17,500 bases of DNA from Monoraphidium neglectum (Eukaryota > Chlorophyta > Chlorophyceae > Sphaeropleales > Selenastraceae): assembly GCF_000611645.1 (NCBI RefSeq), contig NW_014013228.1:1-17500 (forward strand), written 5' to 3'. Positions within the stretch are counted from its first letter, which is position 1, and every line of letters begins with the position of its first letter. Of the stretch, positions 10,273 to 17,500 are shown one piece after another. The notes under the pieces were generated by a model. That model had not been told where the DNA came from and did no database searches. It saw only the letters and a program-made list of their open reading frames with translations. Made by a program: the position numbers and the translations under genes.

Positions 10273-11688
10273 GGGCACGCGGCGGCGCCTCGGCCGCCCG
10301 TGCTGGGCGGAATGCGGCGTCTTCCCCTGTGCTGGTGCCGCGCCGCGCAAGCATTGAGCCTGCGGAGCCGCGAAGCATCGCGTGCGCACGAACCGCGCGG
10401 GGTGGGTCAGAGCGCTGACGACGGGTCGTGACGACGAGCAGGTTGAAGCCAGGACACGGCCTGGAGTAATGGCAACACCAAAAACATCCAAGCTTCACAT
10501 TGCGGCAAAAAGGAACTTGCCCCGGCGTGCGACCGCTGCGTTGGAAAGCAATCGCCCCTTTGGCTTTGTGCCAGCCCCAGTCGTGCAGAGGGCTGCGACT
10601 CATCCCACCTTGCCGCGGCAGCCCTTTGGGGCTGAGCGGGCCCGGCGCCCGGGCGCGCACGCGCAGGGCGGGCACCTCCCCGGGCGCTCTGGGGGTGAAG
10701 TGGTGGTGCTGCCGCTGCTGCTGCGCCGCCGCAGCCTCGGCGTTTGACGGCGCCAGGTACAACTCCTGCGGCAGTTGGCGTTTGGTGGGGAGGGGCTGGG
10801 AGTGGTTGGGGGCGCATGCCACCGCGGCCGGGCCTGCAGCCACAGAGACACCCGAGAGGACTGGATACGAGCAGCGATATGCTCTGCAGTCGCAGGCACC
10901 AACAGCAGACCCCACACCCACCCCTGGTCGCGCCGCGCCGCACCTCAAGAGGGGGGTACAGGTGCGCGTTGGTGCAGCCGGCCGCGAGCTCCCGCAGCCG
11001 CGCCACGGTCGCGTTCACCTGCGGGGTGGCTCAAGAAGGCGCAAAGGATGGCAAACCTGGTCCGCGCGGCTGTGCAGGGGCGGCGGCGGCGGCGCTGCTT
11101 CTAGCGGGGGCATGGCTCGTTGCGCGGCGCGGCGACGGCTCCTGCAATCTGCGGCTGGCCGAACCGGCGCTCTTCGCTGCTCAGCTGCTCCTCTTGCTGT
11201 CTCCAATGCGGCCCGTGGGCCCCCGTCCAATGCATCCCGCCGCCCTCCCTTTGCGCCAGCTTTTCAGGGAGCCTGCCCACCTTGGGGTTGGCAGCGCACA
11301 CCGCACCGAGGTCCAGCCGTCCATCAAAGTCCCCCGCGGCAGCGCCCAGCACCTTGACCCACGCATCGTCGTCCGCCAGGGCCATGTCCCCCAGCCGTCG
11401 CAGCTGCGCCGCGAGCTGGCTGCCGCCGCCCGGTTGCTGCTGCTGCGACTGCAAGCCGCCAGTCTCGGCGCCAGCCGCAGCCGCAGCCGCGGCGCCACGC
11501 GGCTGCTGGCGGGACGCGGCCATTAGGCAGGAGAGAATGAGGCGCGCCTTGACCAAGGGGTCGAGGGATTCGAACGCGTCTGTTGACAGCTGGGCAAGGA
11601 GCTCCGGCTTGGGCTGGAACCGGTCCGCGCTCCAGTCGTCGCCCAGGCGCGAGGACAGCAGGTACCCCAGGTTGGGAGCGGGGTCCAT
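9220..11688 (-). CDS. NELF-A-like negative elongation factor subunit, about five exons
   Basis: Exons 1-2 are well supported: 11281-11688 (136 codons, start context GCCATGG) and 10944-11018 (25 codons). Exon 3 starts at 10765. All these junctions are phase 0 (AAG|GTGGGC, GAG|GTGCGG). The joined protein follows the NELF-A N-terminal domain in order: LGYLLSSRLGDDWSADRF, a helical segment with DPLVKARLILSCLMA, DDAWVKVLGAAAGDF, LDLGAVCAANPK, then VARLRELAAGC and LYPPLEELYL across the exon 2/3 junction. In animals NELF-A holds RNA polymerase II in promoter-proximal pause. The middle is uncertain: exon 3 may end at 10609 (phase 1), or an exon 10271-10414 may join 9220-10029 in phase 0. The last exon has a Gln tract, acidic clusters (SWDDDDDDDFEP, LFEDEDDEAEAG) and a basic KAKRRR stretch before the end. 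It bears no clear resemblance to the animal C-terminus. The family call rests on the first ~170 residues. Confidence 0.78.
9829..9873 (-). repeat. CAG repeat coding poly-Gln in the NELF-A-like gene
   Basis: On the coding (minus) strand this is seven CAG codons, one GAG and seven more CAG codons, giving Gln7-Glu-Gln7. More Gln codons flank it. It lies just after KLLRQQQKEK in the last exon, probably a disordered linker. Confidence 0.85.
10239..10270 (-). repeat. (GT)16 microsatellite at a candidate splice donor
   Basis: Sixteen AC units on the plus strand read as (GT)16 on the coding strand of the NELF-A-like gene. The repeat directly follows CCCAG, so the sequence CCCAG|GTGTGT makes its first GT a candidate 5' splice site of the intron before the last exon. 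Confidence 0.85.
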
Positions 11689-12580
11689 GGCAGGGGCGCC
11701 CGCCCTGGGCAGGGGCGCCCGCCGTCCTTGGCTGCTGCTGTTGTTGCAGCGGCCGCGGGGCCACTGCGGATGCCGCACGTGCGTCGCTTGCAGGCGCCGC
11801 CCCCGCAGCGCAGCAGATGATGCCTGCCGGAGGAAAGCAATCACGGATACTTTTGCAACGGATTACAACTCAAATGATTTTAGACACATCCGCCGCTATT
11901 GAGGGCAGCACCACCCCTAGAATTGATCCACACTGTGCAAGCCCACGTACGTGATCTGACGAAGCACGCTTGTAAAACACTTCAGACCTTCAAAAACCGC
12001 ATTTATGGGGCACAATGTTACACGGTTGCTGCCGTTGTCGCGGCGGCCATGTCTCGGATAAGCAGTCACTGCGCCTCACCGGCAGTACAGTTGCCAGTGT
12101 GTCATATGTAGGCAAGGTGCCGTTGAGCTGGCATCCTTCGTGAGTTGATTTCTTTTCGACGACGATTTTTGCACATTTCTACGGTCTTGAAGGGCACAAG
12201 CCGACAGTTTCGGTTATGGTGCGCGGGCCGGTGCGCCCTGCCCGCACCCGCGCCCCAGCGGAACCCGGCGCGCGCGTTGCCCCGAACCCAAACGGCGACA
12301 GATTGTGAGCGGCCGGGGGGCCAGGCGGTGGGGCGCACCCGAAGTTGACAAACATCCCTGTATGGTAACAACTGCACTACACCTGTAGAGGCGACGATGA
12401 GCGGCCCCGCTCCAACCACATCCCCTTGCACTCGGTCACCATGGTTGGCTGGCTGGCTGCAACGGCACCAGCAGGAACCAGCATCGTCATGGCTAGGGCC
12501 TCCTGGGCGCCAGTGCGTGGAATGACAGCCTGGCTTCACTTGCACGGGAGTGTGGACTAAACCCATGCATTTGCAGGTCG

Positions 12581-12619
12581 TGGGACGCCTGCTCGATACC
12601 ATCACGTGCAGGCGTCCCA
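12581..12619. repeat. Perfect 12 bp inverted repeat with 15 nt loop
   Basis: The left arm TGGGACGCCTGC (12581-12592) pairs without mismatch with GCAGGCGTCCCA (12608-12619). The loop ends in CACGT, so CACGTG, a G-box/E-box palindrome, spans 12603-12608. It lies in the gene-poor stretch. It could be a hairpin, a transcription-factor site or a relic of a transposon end. Confidence 0.7.
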
Positions 12620-12957
12620 GGGGTGGCTCACAGCATGCACTATCGATGCCACCCACTGCGCGGTCACGCATGCCACAGTCTCACAGTGGTGCCTCAGGTA
12701 CGCCGTTGTGAAAAAGATGGCTCCCAGAGGTTTGCTCGTGCCCAGTTGCCTGTGCCCCCTTGGCAGGGTGACCTGTGCACGCACGGATAGGCAGCCGCGC
12801 ATGGAACTGCACTTGCATTTGTCTGCTATTGACATGTCCTCTGGCTGGCTTACCATTTGCTCTTGCGTTTGTTGGCTGCGGTCGTGTGCGCGTGGCACGT
12901 CCCTTCCTGACGGCAGTGTCGTGGCCCCTGCATGCGCCTTTCTTTCTCTTCGCACAG

Positions 12958-13507
12958 GTGCCCGGCTTGGCCCGCAGTTTGCATGCATGCCGTTGGAGCA
13001 GGACTGTGCGCACTGTGTCCTTGGATACTGTAAAGCCCTGGCCTGGGTCTTTGGTGCTGGCGCTTGACCCCATTATTTAGTGGGTTGCACTACGGCTACT
13101 GCACTGGTTCAGTGCGAGGGATTGTATGTGCCAAATGGCCAAGGAGCACGCTATCTGAGTGTTGTGGCAATGCATGGCATCCCGGTGATCGGCGGCGTCT
13201 GCCTCTTCGAGGTAGGTTGCTTGTCCTGAGCATATGCATCAGCCAGCATCGCTCTGAGGTATCCATGCTGGCACTGGCCAAATCTCAAGGCAGATCCCAA
13301 GAGATGGGCGTTGTTCCAGCTGACAGGGACGCGCCACCCCTGCTAGAATCTGCGCGTGCTTCATGCCGACTAAGTGGTGTAGGCTGTCAGGCCCAAGGGC
13401 TGCGGAGCGCTATGAGAAGTCGCCAGCAAAGGCTGACGCCATAATCGGGAAGTCCATCGCCCTCCCCCCCAAAAAACAACCCTGCCCATGACCCAACCAT
13501 GCGTCCG
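12958..13507 (+). pseudogene. Exon-like fragments of an unrecognised gene, possibly decayed
   Basis: Three neighbouring stretches read like protein. One follows an acceptor at 12957 (frame reads ARLGPQFACMPLEQDCAHC) and could end at T|GTAAAG. A second follows ATTTAG at 13079 and reads ALVQCEGLYVPNGQ, then ARYLSVVAMHGIPVIGGVCL up to a good donor, GAG|GTAGGT. A third, after an acceptor near 13390, reads RAAERYEKSPAKADAIIGKS and stops at about 13490. Phases fit between the first two, but the intron would be only about 51 bp. I found no start, no complete frame and no certain family. The pattern suggests a decayed gene, perhaps from a transposable element, but a real low-expressed gene or chance are also possible. 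Confidence 0.25.
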
Positions 13508-13733
13508 GCCACGTGTCCCAGCTTATCATGAAAACATGTTCAAGAAAGTGGTACAGGTATGAGTTGCGCCTGCCCAGCGCCCTGATACGGTTGGCCAACC
13601 AGTGCCTCGAGAGTGAGAGCCAGCTTCAGGGCAGCAGCGAACAACTTCGAGCCCCCTTTATGTGGCCTGTAATAGACGTCTTCACTTTGCAGCATTACCA
13701 TCATCGCCTCTCAACAAAGTGAGGACCTGTAGC

Positions 13734-13760
13734 GCACAGGAGCCGCGAGCACAGGAGCCG
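13734..13760. repeat. Short direct repeat, two copies of GCACAGGAGCCG
   Basis: Exact 12 bp copies at 13734-13745 and 13749-13760 are separated by 3 nt. This is a minor tandem duplication with 15 bp period in non-coding sequence. Confidence 0.7.
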
Positions 13761-14294
13761 TAGCAGTTTGACGGCGCACAAGGCCGGCAGGAGTGAGGGA
13801 GCCGTCGTAAACCACTCTTCATCAACTCGAGGACAGATTGGGATGACATATCAGTGACTCCTAACGTTCCCCCGTGCAACAAAACTAGTTCACGCTCGCA
13901 AAAACGAATACACAAGCCCATCCATCTTGATTCTCTGCACGAGCACGCAGCACTTGGCGTCCAGCAGCTTGTCACGCCAAGTACACAAGCGCGTTGGTAT
14001 TTTAGGGATTGTTTAGCTACACAGCGCGTCCTTAGCTCTTGAGACCCGGCACTTCGTCAGGCTCAGTCTTGCCTGCGGGCTTCTTTGCAACAATGCAGCC
14101 CACGCGCGGCGCGGGCATCAGGCCTCGTGCCGAGGCTCATTCGTATGCATCCCGCAGCGCCCTTCCGGCAGCCCGCATAGGTGCGCGGGGTGAAAGCGAA
14201 GGTGCTTGGACAGGATGCGGGGTATCCGAACCGCTTTGCTGAGGTGATGAACCGGGTCTTGATACACTCTTGCACACTCTCGATCGGCTATCCC

Positions 14295-15858
14295 ATGCCC
14301 GCAGCTTCCGGATGCACCCCGGCGGTGCCCGCTGTGGCGGCGTGCGCAGCGGCGGCGCCTGCTGCGCCTTCGCGACGCACGTCGTATCTGACGACCCAGG
14401 ACCTGGAGTTGGTGCGAACGAGCCTTGCAGCACGAATGGCCATTGAGGCGCCCACGCAGGCTCCTCAGCAGCAGCGGCAGAAGACACGGGAGCAGCAGAG
14501 ACAGCCGCCGTGCGCGAAAGGTGGGTGTTGCGATGGCGACCGTGGATGATGTAAGCGCTGTGCATGGATTGGCGTTGGCGCAGCGGGCAAGTGCACATTG
14601 GGCATCACATTGTTGTTGTCGCACTGCTGCACCCTTTCGCGCGATAGGTGCCATGGCAGCCACTTCGTGTTGGAAGCCGCGCTGTGTGGCTGCGCTCGCA
14701 CCCGTCCACGTCGCCGGCCCCCCTCACACGCTCCCCTCCATCCCTCGCTGCACAGCAGCCTACCACCCGTCCGAGGGCTGGCGGACGCAGCCGCATCACC
14801 TTAGCAAGGAGCAGCTGTGGGAGAGGATCCGGCAGGAGTGCAAGCGTGATGCGGTGAGCAGGGTTTGCTGGTATGGTATGCTGCACTTGTGCCAAGCAAG
14901 CTAGGTTCGGTCAACGCGTCTCCGCATTGCGATCGCCAGGCCAGGATTGCGGCGCCACTGCAGGGAAAGGCTTGGCGGGGCCAGGAGCGGCAATCGCACA
15001 GCTGAGCTGCTCGGTTCCATGCGAGCGGTCCTCTCACGCGTAGCACGCACAATGCCACCGCGCCGCTGACGCGCGCGCACGCTTGCGCCCCACCTCGGAA
15101 CGTTGTCCCAACCGCAGGATGACGAGCCCACCCTGGCCAGCTTCCTTTACAGCAGCATCCTGGCCCACAAGAGCTTGGAGCAGGCGCTGGCCTTTGTCCT
15201 GGCCAACAAGCTGGCCAGCCCCACCCTCTACAGCACCCAGCTCAAGCAGATTGCGGAGGACGTGTACAGGGAGGACCCCTCGGTCATGGAGGCGGCCATG
15301 GCGGACCTGCACGCCGTGCTGGACCGCGACCCGGCCTGCGACCGCTACACCCAGGCGCTGCTGCACTTCAAGGGCTACCAGGCCGTGCAGTCGCACCGCA
15401 TCGCGCACCACCTGTGGCTCCGCGGGCGGCGCGCACTTGCGCTGATGCTGCAGTCGCGGATCAGCGAGGCGTTCCACGTCGACATCCATCCCGCGGCGCG
15501 GGTCGGGCGCGGCATACTGCTCGACCACGCGACGGGCGTGGTCATCGGCGAGACCGCCGCCATCGGGGACAACGTGTCGATGCTGCACCACGTCACACTG
15601 GGCGGCAGCGGCATCGGCAGTGGCGTGCGCCACCCGCAGGTCGGGCACGGCGTGCTGCTGGGCGCGGGCGTCACCGTGCTGGGGCCGGTGACGCTGGGCC
15701 CTGGCGCCAAGGTGGGCGCGGGCAGCGTCGTGGTGACAGACCTGGAGCCGCACAGCGTCGCCGTCGGCGTGCCGGCGCGCGTCATCAAGCGCGCCGCGGA
15801 GTCTGAGCCCTGCGATGATATGGACCAGATCGGGTTTCTGCTGGACTATGTGATCTGA
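14295..15858 (+). CDS. Serine O-acetyltransferase, three exons
   Basis: The enzyme makes O-acetylserine from serine and acetyl-CoA, the step committing serine to cysteine. Exons 14295-14520, 14756-14853 and 15118-15858 join in phases 1 and 0 (donors AAAG|GTGGGT, GCG|GTGAGC) to give 354 aa. The N-terminal ~75 residues are Ala/Pro-rich then Gln-rich, resembling an organelle targeting sequence. The family helical domain follows: QLWERIRQECKRDA spliced to DDEPTLASFLYSSILAHKSL, and YTQALLHFKGYQAVQSHRIA. The left-handed beta-helix has VDIHPAARVGRGILLDHATG, where Asp230 and His245 match E. coli CysE catalytic Asp143 and His158 with equal spacing. The protein ends in DYVI, the C-terminal Ile tail that inserts into O-acetylserine (thiol)lyase in the cysteine synthase complex. 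The loop usually read as GDRHPK is GVRHPQ here. An in-frame ATG at 14247 is an alternative start. Confidence 0.95.
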
Positions 15859-17306
15859 CCTGGCGCCGTCGGCGTGTCATCAAGCGCGCCGCGTGGCAAC
15901 AGCTGAGCGGTGGTAGTGGAAGATTAGTGCGGTTGTACACTAGCGGCTGGGGTTGGAGGCCGCTGGCGGCTGCCCGAGCTGTGTGTGGGCGGGGTACCTG
16001 CAGCCTTTATGTGCATCAGTGCCCGGTCCTTCGGGGCATAGCCGCGCGGCGGCTCTTTGGCCGCTTGCATCGAGCATTGAGAGAAGTTTGTGCTGCACGG
16101 GCGCTGTGGGGCGTGGGGGCAGCAGGGCTACTGCGCAGCTAGGTGCAGCTGCGCCTTGCCACTAGCCTTTCCTTTGCCCATGCTCTGGTCGGACACTGGG
16201 TAGCGCGTCAGAGCCTGTACCGCAAAGGGAATGCATCCAGCCGCCTTTCGTGGCTTTCTTTCACAGGCCTGTTGTGACGTTCCTGGGTTGTCTCTGCGCG
16301 ACTGTTCTGCGTGCAGTGCTGCCCTGGTCGCCTTTACACTCGCATAGCGCATCTCAGCGGCTGTTGCCGTTGTGCGTGCGCTGGTGCACTGCGAATGCTG
16401 GCAAAACGCCCCGTAGCGGGCCCTAGATATGCATCGCGCCCCAACCCCTGGTTGTGGCCTTGGGCAGGGCCCTCCCGCCGCAGCGCGCCACCGCACTTCG
16501 TCCGGCCGTGCGCTGTGCTCAACCTCAGGCAGGTTGCCTCGTGAATGTAGCACTGAGCGCAGGCGTCGGCAGTGCACCAGCCGCTGCAGCGTCGGCACTT
16601 GATGCGCGCGCTGCGGCACAAGGGCCCCTTTGCATTTGGTTGGTTTTTTCAATGTTACACGTTTGTTTATGTTCAAACTCGCCTCTGTCCTCGGATGTTC
16701 CCGGGAAGCACCCCCACCCACCTCTGCACCAGTTGGGCGTGCAGCATTTTTACTGCTGACGCTGCATACTGTTTTCCCTTGCCATGACGCCACGCCTTGC
16801 TGTTGCGAGGCGTCTGGGGGTGTCTCGCGCACGCACACTGTCGCCACTGGCCCAGTGTTGCATCCGGCGGGGCCGCAGCGGTGTCCATGTTTGAGGCCTG
16901 TTATGGGTTGTCGGAGGGATTGTTGCGTCTGTGCGGAGGTTTTGAGATCTCATGTCTCCAGTGCAGGGGGTCAAAAATCGACCAACTCAACAGGGTATGT
17001 GCCTGCCAACAACTGGCCTCACTTTAGATTTCGACCGACACCTGACTCTCTGATTCTCTGTCCAACGCACAGCGCACCCGCCCCGGCATGCTGCCTCGCA
17101 AGTCGACGCGTCGTTGTTGCCGTAGTTTGCTTTTTCGCGCCGCACTGGTGCGCATTGTTGAGGTTGTCCGTTGTGAGCATGTAACACATTGCGCTGTGAC
17201 TGGCCCATCCCTTTGCATTGTACGCTTTTTGGACTTTCTGATTGTGTCAAGACATAATTGGTGGGGACAGTTTGCAGGGGAGCAATCACCCAAGAGCGCT
17301 CTATCC
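15859..17306. other. Gene-poor stretch after the serine acetyltransferase gene
   Basis: This holds the 3' UTRs of two convergent genes and about 1 kb of sequence with no recognised gene. The first 35 nt contain a partial copy of the preceding coding sequence (15864-15893). A minus-strand frame of 239 codons (16128-16847) is long but lacks family resemblance and shows no coding-like pattern. No plus-strand TGTAA was found close to the acetyltransferase stop; the one seen, near 17180, is 1.3 kb away. Confidence 0.45.
15864..15893 (+). repeat. Partial duplicate of serine acetyltransferase coding sequence in the 3' UTR
   Basis: This stretch, starting 6 nt after the stop codon, repeats coding positions 15759-15771 (13 bp) and 15782-15798 (17 bp) exactly, omitting the 10 bp between them (15772-15781). 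The source encodes the region around VAVGVPARVIKRAA. It is a short duplication with an internal deletion. Confidence 0.85.
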
Positions 17307-17500
17307 CTAGGACAACTCCAGGTAGGCGTCTGAAGCGACTGGCAGCGCCCCAAACGCCCTCGGCGCCGCCGCTTTGATGTCGTCCACCCACTGCCGCAAT
17401 GGCAGGTAAGGCAACCGCAGCCGCAGTACCTGCTGTGCCTCTTGCTGCTCCTGCCCCGCGTCCAAAAACTCGCCCACGATTCCCAGCCTCGCCGCTGCCC
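17307..17500 (-). CDS. 3' end of an unrecognised gene (partial)
   Basis: A minus-strand frame enters from the right edge and ends at TAG (17307-17309), giving 63 visible residues. They begin ARLGIVGEFLDAGQEQQEAQ, continue with VLRLRLPYLPLRQWVDDI and end ALPVASDAYLELS. The composition (regular hydrophobics, Glu/Gln-rich amphipathic stretch, no stops) looks coding and probably helical. I do not recognise the family. A plus-strand reading is also possible because CAG|GTAAGG, a strong donor sequence, occurs at about 17403, but the plus-strand frames look less protein-like. The gene would converge on the serine acetyltransferase gene. Confidence 0.42.
   Translation of the reverse strand, partial: AAARLGIVGEFLDAGQEQQEAQQVLRLRLPYLPLRQWVDDIKAAAPRAFGALPVASDAYLELS

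Larger units (their letters stand above)
11689..14294. other. Gene-poor stretch between NELF-A-like and serine acetyltransferase genes
   Basis: This 2.6 kb lies between two divergent genes and is far larger than other gaps in the window. The outer parts should carry the promoters and 5' UTRs. The middle holds a perfect hairpin (12581-12619), exon-like plus-strand fragments (12958-13507) and a 12 bp direct repeat (13734-13745 and 13749-13760). Long frames on the minus strand at 12102-12671 and the plus strand at 12606-13067 look unlike any family I recognise. No complete gene could be built. Confidence 0.45.

Noticed and set aside
12102..12671. Minus-strand open frame of 189 codons
   Set aside because: It has no family resemblance, Cys/His/Arg/Pro-rich composition typical of chance frames in GC-rich DNA, and no support from splice sites.
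14118..14663. Minus-strand open frame of 181 codons opposite the first exon of serine acetyltransferase
   Set aside because: The plus-strand frame joins the acetyltransferase exons in phase; the minus frame shows no known motif.
16128..16847. Minus-strand open frame of 239 codons
   Set aside because: Long frames arise easily at this GC content. The translation is low in regular hydrophobic pattern and resembles nothing known to me.

Overview
The window looks like nuclear DNA of a unicellular green alga, probably Chlorophyceae, though the species cannot be named from sequence alone. Several things point this way: GC-rich coding exons, short spliceosomal introns (about 120-270 bp) with GT..AG ends and matching phases, glutamine/serine/alanine/glycine tracts inside conserved proteins, TGTAA motifs downstream of some stop codons (the green-algal poly(A) signal), plant-type serine acetyltransferase and candidate organelle transit peptides. 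No bacterial operons, CRISPR array, tRNA or rRNA gene was seen.

Layout, left to right: (1) minus strand, the 5' end of an aldo/keto reductase gene that runs off the left edge (exons 653-820 and 380-526). (2) Plus strand, a three-exon gene ending at 3279 whose product ends in a VLRF1 domain, the Vms1/ANKZF1-type peptidyl-tRNA hydrolase fold of ribosome quality control. (3) Minus strand, an uninterrupted CDS for ribosomal protein eL33/RPL35A (4104-4430). (4) Plus strand, a large three-exon S9A serine peptidase of the oligopeptidase B/prolyl oligopeptidase family (5018-8905). (5) Minus strand, a multi-exon gene (9220-11688) whose N-terminal region matches NELF-A, the promoter-proximal pausing factor usually described as absent from plants. 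(6) A 2.6 kb stretch with exon-like remnants but no complete gene. (7) Plus strand, a complete three-exon serine O-acetyltransferase gene (14295-15858). (8) A 1.4 kb gene-poor stretch. (9) The 3' end of an unrecognised minus-strand gene entering from the right edge.

These are independent housekeeping genes in alternating head-to-head and tail-to-tail order, not an operon. RPL35A and the peptidase diverge from a 587 bp shared upstream region. The peptidase and NELF-A genes converge with only about 314 bp between stop codons, so their 3' UTRs probably meet or overlap. Two genes concern translation (eL33 and the VLRF1 protein), one transcription elongation (NELF-A-like), one cysteine synthesis and one peptide turnover. 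The observation of greatest interest is the NELF-A-like gene. All exon models were made by eye from splice consensus, reading phase and protein-family resemblance.
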